From Cricetomys ansorgei (lineage: Eukaryota > Chordata > Mammalia > Rodentia > Nesomyidae), in the NCBI GenBank assembly GCA_026225945.1, contig JAMJFZ010004066.1:2215001-2279000 (forward strand): 64,000 nt of DNA. Direction: 5' to 3'. The notes below the pieces were generated by a model that was not told the origin of the DNA, searched no databases, and was given only the letters and a program-made list of their open reading frames with translations. Below, in pieces: positions 52,931 through 63,290 of this stretch. The position numbers and the translations under genes were made by a program. How positions within the stretch are numbered: position 1 is the first letter of the stretch; the number at the start of each line of letters is the position of its first letter.

Positions 52931-53679
52931 GCCAGAGAGATAGAGGTGGTGACAGGCGGAGGTGAGACGGGCCTGCTCCGTTGGCTGCCACACAGGCAGT
53001 GCCCAGCAGGGACCAAATGCTGGACTCAGCTCCCTGCCCGTGCGGCTCAGGACGCCTGACGGGTCCCTACCTGGAAGCAGAGCATGAAGGAACAGGTGGG
53101 AGAGTGAGATTGGCAGGCCCTGTGCCAGCACGGAAGGGCTGCAGGTGTCGGCCCCTCCCTCCCCCTTCCCCCACCCCCTCCAGTGCTCCGCCCCATCCCG
53201 CCTTTCCTTTAGACCATCTGAGAGGTCTCTGACAAGTTTCAAGCCCTGAATGGGAAGATGGATGCTCTCCAGGAGAAAGGACTGACACATTCTTTAGACT
53301 TGAAAAGGCTGAAACAGCCCAAATGTCAATCAGCAAACGGATGGAGAAGCACATGGCACTGCACTGGCAAGTCTGGGCTCAGAAAATAAAACAAAGAGAT
53401 ACCCCGAGATGCGGTGTTCCAGTGTGCTGACCGAAGGCCCTGGGATCAGCAGGTGCCGAGTAAGGATTTTCTTTGAAGTTCCTGAATTTACTAAACCCTG
53501 CATATACCAAAGAAGACCACGGTGTGGTCAGTCTTCTGACTGAAATTTCCTTAGCCAGAGAGGAACGGTCAGGTCACAAATAACGAAAGCAGAAATGAAA
53601 TGCCACACCTACCATCTAGAGAACTTTGTCTCATGACTACCTGTGCATCTGTGTTTATGTGTGTACATATTTTTTGCTG
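52931..53679. other. unassigned GC-richer stretch
   Basis: CpGs concentrate at 53035-53150, but no promoter motif or gene is recognised. Frames of 78-123 codons overlap on both strands. Confidence 0.4.
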
Positions 53680-53825
53680 TGGTGGGGATCAAATCTGGGC
53701 CTTTTGTAAGCCAGGCAAGTGCCACTGAGCCACACCCCCAGACCCCCACTCTAGGCAGGCACTCTGTTGTTGAACTATGCCCCCAACTCCTCACTGGCAG
53801 TGTCTAAGCAAGTATTTTATTACTA

Positions 53826-54554
53826 TGATGGCTATTCTTGGTTGACAGCTTGACTACTGTAGTTGTATCCTGCTGAGGTGGCTCAGTAAGGACAGCAAGC
53901 ATCATCATAAGTGCAAACTCTGCCAGACCTCAGCAGAGGGAACCACTGTCATGGCCAACGCCAGACTCACAGTGGAAACCTGAGCGTCTGAGTTCAGGTG
54001 TTTTTATTGATACAGAACTCCTCAGGTGCAGATCATAAGCAATCAAACGTCCCCCACAGAAATCCAACACCTGCAGACAGTACAAAATGCCAAGGTCTAT
54101 GCCTCCCTTGTTCCAACAGTGCACAAAAACAGTTATTTTAAACACAACTAAAAATAAGCTTCCACAACAGACTACACCTGAGATGAACTGAAATCCAAGC
54201 AGTTGGGTACACTGGGGAGGGATTTTTCTTAATTTGAAGTGGGAAGATCCACCTTCAGTCTGGACCACACCTTTTGCTGGCAGCCTATGTAAAGGACACG
54301 GAAGAAGGTAAGCTTGCTCTCTCTTTGCCTGCTTGCTCTTGCTCTCCCAGGCAAGTGCATTCCTTCACTGGCATTAGAGTCTACTTCTTTGGGATTCTGG
54401 TGTCTACTGAAGACCAGCTTTGTGGACTGAAGGACTACTGGATTCTTGGACTTTCTGTTGGAAGACAGCATTGTTGGATTAACTGGATCACGGCCTGTAA
54501 GCCACTCTATACATACACGTACGTGAGGGTGCACACATATTTCGAAGGATAGAA

Positions 54555-54586
<32 letters not shown>

Positions 54587-54633
54587 TCATTCTAACAGTT
54601 CTGTTATTCCTCTAGAGAACCCTGACTAATACG
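53826..54633 (+). mobile_element. MaLR-like LTR hosting another LTR
   Basis: Starts TGATGGCTATTCTTGGTTGA. After the inserted LTR it continues ATCCAAGCAGTTGGGTACAC, GGACCACACCTTTTGCTGG, CTATGTAAAGGACACGG. A GT run (54556-54582) and GAGAACCCTGACTAATACG end it. About 496 bases without the insert. Confidence 0.65.
53858..54169 (-). mobile_element. solo LTR, ERVK-like, 6-bp TSD GACTAC, copy 2 of 3
   Basis: 312 bases from TGTAGTTG to CACAACA. GACTAC occurs directly on both sides (53852-53857, 54170-54175), and the host LTR text joins cleanly once it is removed. The reversed poly(A) signal (TTTTTATTGATAC near 54000) gives minus orientation. TG/CA ends plus a 6-base duplication fit class II (ERVK-like) integration. 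No internal viral genes. Confidence 0.88.
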
Positions 54634-54659
54634 ACCCTAAGCTATATCCCTATATGTTT

Positions 54660-54800
54660 GTTTTGACTGTTTGAGATAGGTTCTTGCTATGTAGCTCAGG
54701 CTAGACTGGAACTTGCAATGTAGCCCAGGCTGGCCTTGAACTCACAGTCCTCCTGTCACCTCCTCTACAGTGCTGGGATTATGAACATGCTCCCCTTTCC
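54660..54800 (-). repeat. B1-type SINE
   Basis: TTTGAGATAGGTTCTTGC, CCCAGGCTGGCCTTGAACTC, CAGTGCTGGGATTATG. A short block (TGTAGCTCAGGCT/TGTAGCCCAGGCT) is duplicated inside. Confidence 0.7.
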
Positions 54801-55309
54801 CCACGCCTGGTTTCATTGTTTATTCTTGAAATTTCTTCCTTCCCCTAAAAGTCATTTCTACCCTTCTAAATTGCCCACAGCCCCTACCCCGGTGTCATGG
54901 AAGGAAGAATGTGTGTCGATTATGGGATATTCACCATCCTGCCATGCCCCGATGCATGTGAATGAATTCTTCTGACTTTCGCTTTCAATCTGACTGCTGC
55001 TGGTTTATTTCATCAGACTGAAGACTCAGAGCTTCGGGGGAAAGGGAGGAATCGCCTCACTTCTGTGCACACAGCGAGATATCACTCACGCATACACAGG
55101 AGCAATGGACTGGGGAACGCCGCCATGCGTGTGGAGAACACGCCACACGAAGAAAGGCAGACATGAAGGCCACACGCCGTGTGATTTTGCTTATGTAAAA
55201 TACCCACCACATGCAGAATCTTGGAGAACTAAAGCATATTTCTGGGGACCAAAAGTTTGCAGAAGAGGGAGGAAGTGAGTTCTTGCTTAACGGAAGCGGT
55301 GTTCGTTCG
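54801..55309. other. unassigned single-copy stretch
   Basis: CpG-containing near 55060-55175; no gene recognised. Confidence 0.4.
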
Positions 55310-55515
55310 TTTGTTCATTTGTTTTGAGACAGGGTCTCATGTAGCCCAGGCTGGCCTCAGACGTCCTATGTAGCCAAGGATGGCCTTAAACTCTTGATTT
55401 TCCTACCTCCCCTCCCCCTCCCAGCGTTTACAGGTGTTTTCCACCACACCCACCGCGGTGGTGCTGGGGATGGAACCCAAGGCTTCGCGCAGGCTAGGTG
55501 AGACCTCCTCAACGG
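55310..55515 (-). repeat. B4A SINE
   Basis: TTTTGAGACAGGGTCTCATG, CCAAGGATGGCCTTAAACTC, then an ID end (TGGGGATGGAACCCAAGGC). Confidence 0.7.
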
Positions 55516-55844
55516 TGACCCGTCCCCATCGCCCGCCAACAAACTCTTTGTGAGGAGATGCATTTTTGGAGACAGATAATGGTGCTGGTTGTACAATGTC
55601 ATGAATGTTTTTAATGCCACTGGATTTTTCCCTTAAAGCAGTTAACATGGCAAAGTCCATGTTTTATTCATTTTACTACATTAAAAACTTCCTAAAATTA
55701 ATTAAAAATTAAAAACCGTTGAGTGTGGAAATCCCATCATGAGCCTCTGTATCTATCCAATTCTCTTCCTTTCTGCAAACGGAAGATCCAGAAGAGGTCA
55801 GCCTGCCACCGGCCTTCCTGGAACCTGCTACCGGCCTTACTGCT
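55516..55844. other. unassigned AT-rich stretch
   Basis: No gene or repeat recognised. Confidence 0.4.
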
Positions 55845-56123
55845 GTTTGTTTATTTTGAGGCCGAGTTATATGATGAAGCCCAGGCTGCCTGGATTTCTC
55901 CCTGTCTCAGCCTCCTGAATGCTGAGAATAAAGGTGTATATCACTGTCTGGCCACTTCTTTTATTCTTTTACTTATTTTTGAGACAGGTTCTCAGTATGT
56001 AGCCCTACTGTCCTGGAATTTAGTATATAGTCCAGACTGGCCTTAAACTCACAGAGATCTGCCTTCTTAGGCCTCCAGAGTCCTGGGATTAAAGGGGTGT
56101 GTCACCATGCCTGGTCTGGTTAC
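55845..56123 (-). repeat. two adjacent B1 SINEs
   Basis: 55845-55965 (CCCAGGCTGCCTGGATTTC, AGAATAAAGGTG) and 55968-56123 (TTTTGAGACAGGTTCTCAG, GTCCTGGGATTAAAGG). The 5' end of the second (56073-56123) is duplicated at 58675-58725. Confidence 0.8.
56073..56123. repeat. 51-bp direct repeat, left copy
   Basis: Starts CTCCAGAGTCCTGGG and ends CTGGTCTGGTTAC. Matches 58675-58725 with three substitutions. It is part of a B1, which shows that this copy is the pre-existing context. Confidence 0.95.
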
Positions 56124-56399
56124 TTTTTTTTTTTAAATAATACTTTTATTATTAATTTGCATTTCATACAATGTATCTCAACAACTCCTCCCTATTCCAA
56201 CCTCCCACCCCTGAGCCCTCAAAAAGAAAAAGGAAAGGAAAGAAAGAAGAAAAGAGAAGGGAAGAAAGGAAAAAAATTAAGTAGTGTGGCAGGAGCATGG
56301 ACCATGGGCATCGCCATGGTTCCCGGAGACAGCAGGCTGCTCCAATGATGGACATTCACCTGGTCTATATGAGCCGAGGCCAAGTATGACCAAGTTTGA

Positions 56400-57020
56400 C
56401 CCAAAGTTGAGCCTCACTGCCCTAGCTTATAGGCACCTGGGCCTCTAGCAGACACCCGGACATCACCCAGGCACCTGTTCACCAAGCAGGCACTCCAATA
56501 TCCTGTAAGCACCATGGCATCCTGCAGGCCCCAGGACCTCCCACAGGCACCAGGGCATCCCACAGGCTCCAGGACATCCTACGGACTCCTGCAGATGCCA
56601 GGCATCACACAGGCACTGGGCCCACCCACAGACACTTGGATATTTTGCCAGCATCCTGAAAGCTTCAGGGAATCCCACAGATACCAGAGGATCATGCAGG
56701 CACTGGGCCAACCAGCAGACATCCAGACATGCAGGCACCCTGACACCACACAAGCATCCAGACATCCTGCAAGCACCAGGGCATCCCACAGGTACCAGGA
56801 CCTCTCACATGTGCCTGGACATCCCACAGGTGCCTGGAAATCATGCAGGCACCTGGATACCAAATAGGCACTAGGGCCTTGCACAGACTCCCAGACATCT
56901 CATAGGTACCCAGACCTCCCACATGCACCTGGCTCTCAGGAACCCAGCTATCCCCTGGGGTTCTGGTTTTCCTGCAGGCAGGTACCCAAACTTCACTCAG
57001 GCACCTAACAGGCTGCCAGA
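56400..57020 (-). repeat. 19-bp VNTR within the retroelement
   Basis: Plus-strand consensus about CCCACAGGCACCAGGACAT. Adjacent units at 56520-56600 keep exact 19-base spacing, others drift to 18-21. About 30 degenerate units. A 19-base period is not a multiple of three, so it is not coding. Confidence 0.85.
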
Positions 57021-57059
57021 AATAAGTGTCCCATGGAGCCAGGCTCAATTACCCAGTGA

Positions 57060-57690
57060 ACTCTGGTGGTGTCAGCAATACAGACAGATCTCTAATTGTC
57101 CTGGTCTGCAGAGCATTTGGGGCCAGGACTTCCTTGGGCTCTGATTATTGCACACACCCCTCATCACCCTTATCATTGTCTGTCCTGCTGCCTAGGCCTT
57201 TGTGCTAGCAGCTCTTGGGTAGTGCCACAGTCTATGCTCTCCCCCACCCTATCAGGAAGAGCAATACAAGTAGAGGCCACAGCCACGGGAGCAGCAGATT
57301 TGGCCTGGTGGGTGGTGAAGAGGCCAGGAGGGTCTGTTGGTCACCAGAGGACAGGTCTTTTGTATGGATACTCAGTCCAGGAAATGAGGCACTCTTTAGC
57401 TGGGCTATCCTGTTGTTGCTCAAGAACAGAGTGATCCTCTGGTTTGGAAGCTAGTTTGGGGGCAGGATCTGGTCCAGCTCCTGATTGCTGCATCCCACTT
57501 TGCCCTTATCACCTGACCTTTGTGCCTGAAGCCTGTGGTGGCCCTGTAGCACATGCTTCTCCCCACCCATCAGGGAAAGCAATTCGAGTGGCTGTCAGGG
57601 TCTCAGGAACAGCAGAACTGGCCTGGAAGACAGTGAAGAGGCCAGGATGATCTGGTGGCAGTCTGAGGACCTATCCCTTGTCTGCCCTGG
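57060..57690 (-). repeat. diverged tandem duplication of about 320 bp
   Basis: The order TGGCCTG...GTGAAGAGGCCAGGA, CCACCC.ATCAGG and CCCTTATCA occurs twice. GAGGCCAGGA lies at 57319 and 57638, a 319-base offset. Confidence 0.8.
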
Positions 57691-57744
57691 GTGCATACCC
57701 ATGCCTGTCCCCGCCTCCAGCCATGTGTCTCCTAGTAGAGCTTA

Positions 57745-58660
57745 CAGACAGTACCCTGTCTGTCTGGTCTCCGGGTCTGCCTCACTTCACAGTGCGAGTT
57801 TTCCGTTCTCTGAGTGGCAGCTCCAGCATGGTGGTCATAAGAGTAGTGACCAGGTGTGGCCTCAGCCTTGTGGCATCCCAAGCACCCTTCCCTCTCAGCA
57901 ACATCTAGCTCCCTGGTCCTCTATCTTGTTCATGACTGTGTCTCCAGTTCAGTGTCCTCCGTGCAGGCTGAGCCTGTGGGCTCACTCCCCATCCTTCCTC
58001 TCCACTCACGGCCAGCTGACCACACAGATGTGTTACTGACCCTGTGTCTTCCCAACCACTTTTAATTCACAAAGTCCCCCCAGCCTGAGTGGGCCCTAGT
58101 GTAGTTCTCCTGGTCCATGAATACCTGAGGAGCCAGAGGAGACCTGAGTGGAGGCCATAGGCAGCAGCCAGAGCCCTGTTGGATTTTGCTTACTGCCCCA
58201 CCACCATCTCGAGTTCTGTCTGTGGCTCTGATCCTCCATCCCAGACTTCCCCCACAGCCTGTCTCTTCCATGTCTCGGGCAGCACCCATGGGCTGAGTGG
58301 GGGCCCTGGCCTGTCAGGTAGCTATGGTGCCCAGCAGGCTTGCTCCCGTGTCTCTCTGATGTGGTTTCCACCAAGCTTCTCCATTCCTGACTCTGCTCCC
58401 GGCTGGCCTCCTCCATGCCATGGGTCAGAAACGCCATCCCATCCTGCCATGTTTCCTCTCTGGACTCAAGAGGCTCCTCCAGATCTGCCACAGCTGCTGT
58501 GTCTCTCCAACCATTCTGGAATCTCAAAAGTTCTTCTCTCTGGACTTCGCACCGGTGTAGCATCTCCTGTTCCATGAACATGTGAGGGGCTGTGGACACC
58601 TTGAGTGGGGGGCAGCAGGGCAGCTTCTAGAGCCCTGATGGACCTGCTGCCATCTTGAAC
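57745..58660 (-). repeat. second diverged tandem pair, about 455 bp
   Basis: AGTGTAGTTCTCCTGGTCCATGAA (about 58099; broken here for length as AGTGTAGTTCTCC) matches GGTGTAGCATCTCC (about 58554). Each is followed by a TGAG..GGC / AGAGCCCTG block. Confidence 0.65.
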
Positions 58661-58674
58661 CACTCTGACTCTGA

Positions 58675-58725
58675 CTCCAGAGTCCTGGGATTAAAGGGGT
58701 GTGCCATCACGCCTGGTCTGGTTAC
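58675..58725. repeat. 51-bp direct repeat, right copy
   Basis: Second copy of 56073-56123. Here the rest of the B1 is absent, as expected of a target-site duplication made during insertion. Confidence 0.95.
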
Positions 58726-58789
58726 ACAAGAGCAAAAGTTATGTTTTAAATTTTAATTACTGTGCTTAAAAGATCTACAGGACTAGGGC

Positions 58790-59250
58790 AGATAACTTCC
58801 TGGAGTGCTGGGTGGTGCTGCTCAGGTGAGATACAGAAAGACAGAATCCTGTAATCTCACTTGCCCAAGGACAACCTTCTGGAATGTTGGGGACTGTCTA
58901 GATCCCATTTGGCCAATCTTATTGCACCAGATGTGCTCCAGATGCACTGGACATGCTTAGTCACTTGTAGGCGGGAGATAACCCAGACAGGAAGTACATC
59001 AGGATAGATGCTTGTGCTGATTGGCTCAGGTGGGAAGTACATAGCCTTATGGGTTCTCCCTTTTTAAGCATCTGTGCCATGTGACTCGAGGCCATTCTGT
59101 GGGAACTCCAGAGGTGGCACATACAGTCCGTGGGAACTACAGAATGGACCTGGTCAGAGTCCATCTTCCTGGCCACTGTTTAATTTAATTAAAGCTTGCT
59201 TCAAATTTAGCTCAGTTATGCTGCTCTTATTCTCCGCTGTTGGGATTTAC
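58790..59250 (+). mobile_element. possible retroviral-type LTR
   Basis: GGTGGGAAGTACATAGCC, CTCCCTTTTTAAGCATC (TATA-like), a GTGGGAACT duplicate (about 59098 and 59131), TTTAATTAAAGCTTGC (ATTAAA poly(A)-like), TTCTCCGCTGTTGGG end. Ends and TSD not resolved. Confidence 0.4.
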
Positions 59251-59292
59251 AGTCACTTCTTAAATCAAAACAAAACAAAACAAAAGAACAGT

Positions 59293-59385
59293 TTTGGGCT
59301 GGGGAGATGGCTCAATGGGCACGTGCTTGCTGCAAAACCATGAGGACCTGAGTTCAAATCCCCAAAACCCATATTTTAAAAAAAG
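59293..59385 (+). repeat. RSINE1 5' fragment
   Basis: TTGGGCTGGGGAGATGGCTC, GAGGACCTGAGTTCAAATCC, cut short. Confidence 0.75.
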
Positions 59386-59957
59386 TTATTGTCCTTATCT
59401 GTAAACCTCATCAAAAGCCCATGTCTAAGGAAGTTATAGGTTCCAGGAGGAGAACCCTCCACTGTCGTTTTCCTAAATGGTCATGCCAACTGCTTCTGAA
59501 CGTTTGTTTGTACCCATAGATTAACTCAGCTCTTAACCTTGGCCAGGGAAGTCTCCTTCTGTGGTGCTCAGCAGTTAATGCGGAGATTCATAACTGTTCA
59601 GAGTGTGTGAGCAGTGATGTCTCTGTCAACACCCGAGGCTCACAGAATGTCTAGGAGACAGGGTCGGAGCAATAAGCCCTGGGGGATGGGGAGGAGTGCT
59701 GCGAAATGCTGTCTTCGGGACATGCCCTGGCCATTGCATTCATGAACTCACTCCAGCTATGGTCACCTGCACAAAATGAAGCCAACAAGATAGCTATCAT
59801 TCTAGCAAGCAGGCAAATTGGACTTAGTGGGAGGAGACCTGCAGGGAGATGAGATGGGCCAGTGGCTGAGAGCAGGGGGACTGGGAGCTAAGGTGGATAG
59901 GTTCAAGATACAATTCTATAGCGCAGGATTGTCAAAGAATCAATAGAAGATATTCTT
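59386..59957. other. unassigned single-copy stretch
   Basis: No gene or repeat recognised. Confidence 0.4.
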
Positions 59958-60186
59958 CCTTTTAGATTTATTTATTTTGTTTCTTGTGTATGAATGTTTT
60001 CTTGTATGTACGTCTGTGGACCATATGCATGCCTGGTGGCCTGTGGAGACCAGAGAGGGCATCAGAGCCCTAGAACCAGAGTTATAGATGGTTATGAGCT
60101 ACCATGTGGTGCTGGGAATCAAACGTAGGTTTTCTACAAGAGCAACAAGTGCTCTATATTGCTGAGTTATCTCTCCAGCACCCCCA
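59958..60186 (-). repeat. B2 SINE
   Basis: TTATTTATTTTG tail, GAGACCAGAGAGGGCATCAG, TGGGAATCAAACGTAGG, GTTATCTCTCCAGCAC. Confidence 0.8.
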
Positions 60187-60221
60187 AAGGATTCCTAAAA
60201 TATAAAAAAATAAAAATAAAA

Positions 60222-60392
60222 GTTGGTGTGGTCTTGTGCCCCTGTATCCCACTGCTGCGTGGTGGGGGCAGAGACAGGAGGACTGCTGGGGCTCACTGGT
60301 CACCAGCCTCGCTCCAGGTTTAGTGAAAGACCCATCTCAAAGGAACAAGGTGAGAGTGACAGGACACGAGGCATCTTTCTCTGGCCTCTGTG
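60222..60392 (+). repeat. RSINE1 3' half
   Basis: GAGACAGGAGGACTGCTGG, CAGGTTTAGTGAAAGACCC, TCTCTGGCCTCTGTG. Its CA tail seeds the next feature. Confidence 0.65.
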
Positions 60393-60481
60393 TATACACA
60401 CACACACAGACACACACACCACACAGACACACACACACCACACAGACACACACACACACACACACACACACCACAGACACA

Positions 60482-60519
<38 letters not shown>

Positions 60520-61486
60520 ACAGACACACAGACACACACAGACACACACACACACACAGCGCACACACACACATACAGACACAGACAAACACACACACAG
60601 GCACAACACACACACACAGACACACATATACACACACAGACACACACACATACACAGACACACACACAGCATACACACACATACAGACACATACAGACAC
60701 ACACATAGACATAGACACAGACACACACAGACACACACACACACACAGCACACACACACACAGACAGACAGCCACACACACATACACAGACACACACACA
60801 CAGCCACACACACATACACAGACACACACACACAGCATACACACACATACAGACACATACAGACACACACATAGACATAGACACAGACACACACAGACAC
60901 ACACACAGCATACACACACATACAGACACATACAGACACACACATAGACACAGACAGACACAGACACACACACACACAGCACACACAGACACAACACAGA
61001 GAGAGAGACACACATACACACAGATACACACACAGACACACACATACACACACAGACAGACACAGACACACACACACACAGAGACACAGACAGACATGCA
61101 CACACATACAAACACATACAGACACACATATAGACATAGACACAGACACACACACACGCACACACACACAGCACAAACACACATACAGACACACACATAG
61201 ACATAGACACAGACACACACAGACACACACACAGAGCACACACAGACATACAGACACACACACAGACACAACACAGAGAGAGACACACACACACACAGAT
61301 ACACACACAGACACACACAGACACAGACACACACAGACACACACAGACAGACACAGACACAGCACACACAGACAACAGCACACACAGACACAACACACAC
61401 AGACACAGCACACACAGACACAACACACACAGACACAGTACACACAGACACAACACACACAGACACACACACACAGCACACATAGA
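60393..61486 (+). repeat. 1.1-kb (CA)n/(CACAGA)n block
   Basis: Alternating CACACA and CAGACA units. Longer composite units recur, with AGCATACACACACATACAG starting at 60668, 60834 and 60907 (last step 73 bases). The repeat lacks stop codons, so several frames stay open (up to 401 codons) without being genes. Confidence 0.97.
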
Positions 61487-61767
61487 TATATACTCACCTA
61501 TATGCATATACAAAGAGAAAGCCATTTTATCAAGATGTAATTAAGATGCCCAGCTTTCTCCAATCAGAGCCTGCCTTGCAAGAGTTTCATCATCTCCCAA
61601 GAGCCTCTCTAAATTTTGAATGACCAATGAATGAAACCATTGATTAGATCAGAACCCCTCAAATTTAACTGACTTTGAAAACAACCTCATAGATATACCC
61701 AGAAATAGGCTTTACGAATCTCCTAGGTGACTCTCAATCCATCCACGTCAACAGGCAAGATTAATTA
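61487..61767. other. unassigned, possible reversed MaLR end
   Basis: GATATACCCAGAAATAGGC and CTCCTAGGTGACTCTCAATC resemble a reversed MaLR end; not certain. Confidence 0.35.
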
Positions 61768-62120
61768 TCACTGGGGTGGGGAAGTGGGTCAGTGGGGAAA
61801 GCTTTTGCTGTGCAAGTATGAGGAACGGAGTTCAGATCCTCAGCACCCATTCAAACGCAGGGTGGCATGGCAGCCTGCCTGTGATCTGAGTACACGAAAG
61901 GTGGAGACAGTTTACCCAGGGGCAAGCTGGCTGGGTCTGTCAAGCTTCAGGGTCTGTGAGAGGCCCCGCCTCAGTGTGTAATGTGAAGAGTGATTGAAGA
62001 AGACTAGACATCACATGTGCAACACATACGCACACCCACCCGTACCCACACAAGCACCCATATACATGTAAACACATGCATATACACAACTCACACACAA
62101 ACACACACATACCAAAAAAT
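61768..62120 (+). repeat. RSINE1 with CA tail
   Basis: GTGGGGAAGTGGGTCAGTGG, GTGCAAGTATGAGGAACGG, GAGAGGCCCCGCCTCAG, then an ACACACCCACCC tail. Confidence 0.75.
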
Positions 62121-62284
62121 TAACTCTCGTTACCCCCCACAACTGCATCTATGGCCACACTCACGAGTTCTGAAGGAACAACTGTGTGTCGCCTCCCCTG
62201 AGGCCATCGTTCATCCCTGTAGTCACTGGAGAGGCGTGGCACGTAGCTCTGGACCGAGAGTGAGCAGGAGTGGTTATGAACCAC

Positions 62285-62597
62285 TCAGGTAGGTGCTCAC
62301 CTATGGGAATGTGTTTCCTCAGCTCCACCAAGCTTAGGTTTAGAAGACTAGGCTGGCTGACCAGCGAGCCCCAGAGATGCCTGCCTCTGCGTCCTCAGCA
62401 CGAGAATTACAAGCATGAGCCACCACATTTGGCTTTTTCAAATGTGTGTTCTGGGGACTGAATTCTGGCCCATCTCCTCAGTCTTGGTTGGTTAGGGTCT
62501 TGCCATGTAGCTCAGATTGGCTTTGAACTCAAGATCCTCCAGTCTCTTCCTCCTGTGAGCTGGGGTTACAGGCATGCACCACCATGCTTGGCTTGGC
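62285..62597 (-). repeat. RSINE1 and B1
   Basis: 62285-62475 reversed RSINE1 (GCTGACCAGCGAGCCCCAGA, GAGAATTACAAGCATGAGCC). 62480-62597 reversed B1 (TTGCCATGTAGCTCAGATTG, GGGGTTACAGGCATGC). Confidence 0.7.
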
Positions 62598-63082
62598 CCT
62601 CCCTTCTCAAGGAGAGCCCTTCAAATCCTCTAAACTTCCAGTCTCCCCTAAAACATAGGCGAAGTGGCAAGCACAGCATCTGTAATTTCAAAAAAACTCC
62701 TAGCAGACCCGAAGGACACTCCTTTGAGAAATTCACAGCTGTATTTCTGCTTTTGTTTACTTATTTTTCCTTTTCTTTTGGAGGGGTACAAAGGTTAGGG
62801 ACAGAGAAAGAAGTTGGGAAATGGGAGAGCATATTTACCTGTTATCAGATTTTGAAAAACAAATACTTAACATACGGTATTGATTTCCGCAATCCAAATG
62901 CAAATTAGGATGGAGATCCAAGCCAAGAAATGAGGTCGACTTTTACAAAAGCAATTACTGTATAAGACTTTATTTTCAACAGTGTCTCTCATCGTCCAGC
63001 CCTTTGGGGAAGACGCTGAAAGGCAGCCAGGCTTGTACTAGACATGGTGACGAGAAGAGAGCTAGTTTATGGGTTCTACCTT
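62598..63082. other. unassigned stretch
   Basis: No gene or repeat recognised. Confidence 0.4.
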
Positions 63083-63290
63083 TTAAGAAATATATATATT
63101 TTTACATTTATTTATGTGGAGGGGGATCTGAGGGGGTGGTATGCGGGTGCCACAGCGCTTAGTTAGTGGTCAGAGGTCAACCCGTGGGATCCGGTTCTTC
63201 TCCTTCCACTGTGTGGGTTCCAGGGATTGAACTCAGATCATCAGGTTTGGTGGTGGGTATCCTTCCCTGCTGAGTCCTCTCACCAGTCCA
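63083..63290 (-). repeat. B3 SINE
   Basis: GTGGTCAGAGGTCAACCCGT, GGGATTGAACTCAGATCATC, GAGTCCTCTCACCAGTCC. Confidence 0.75.

Larger units (their letters stand above)
53680..54655 (-). repeat. ID-type units (array G) carrying a nested insertion
   Basis: Reversed ID units (GGGGATCAAATCTGGGCC, CACTGAGCCACACCCCCAG, CTCTAGGCAGGCACTCTG) run to 53825 and resume at 54634 with CCCTAAGCTATATCCC. The interruption is a MaLR-like LTR. Confidence 0.6.
56124..58674 (-). mobile_element. 2.55-kb composite retroelement of unrecognised family
   Basis: Minus sense, 5' to 3'. The first 26 bases include CAAGATGGC (58649-58657), a YY1-type motif like that near the start of L1 promoters. Next come diverged tandem blocks (about 455 bases, 58660-57750; about 320 bases, 57690-57060), a 19-bp VNTR (57020-56400), a purine-rich stretch (56280-56220), and AATAAAAG about 15 bases before an A11 tail (56134-56124). 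Flanked by 51-base direct repeats. I see no transposition protein; a 167-codon frame at 58599-58096 resembles nothing I know. An L1-mobilised, full-length, non-autonomous element or an RNA retrocopy are both possible. Confidence 0.75.

Noticed and set aside
53000..53220. CpG island or promoter
   Set aside because: Only a modest number of CpGs over 200 bases, no TATA/Inr or exon-like context.
53858..54169. Possible retroviral provirus
   Set aside because: Only a solo LTR is present; no primer-binding site, gag, pol or env sequence adjoins any of the three copies.
56463..57048. Overlapping 101-118 codon frames on both strands
   Set aside because: They lie in the 19-bp VNTR; the period is not a multiple of three and frames exist on both strands.
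58096..58599. 167-codon minus-strand frame in the retroelement
   Set aside because: No similarity to L1 ORF1 or gag that I can see, and plus-strand frames of similar length overlap. Left as unproven.
60300..61525. Long open frames (up to 401 codons) rich in Cys/Val or Thr/His
   Set aside because: Produced by stop-free CA/TG repeats in several frames at once; no start context, domain or codon bias.
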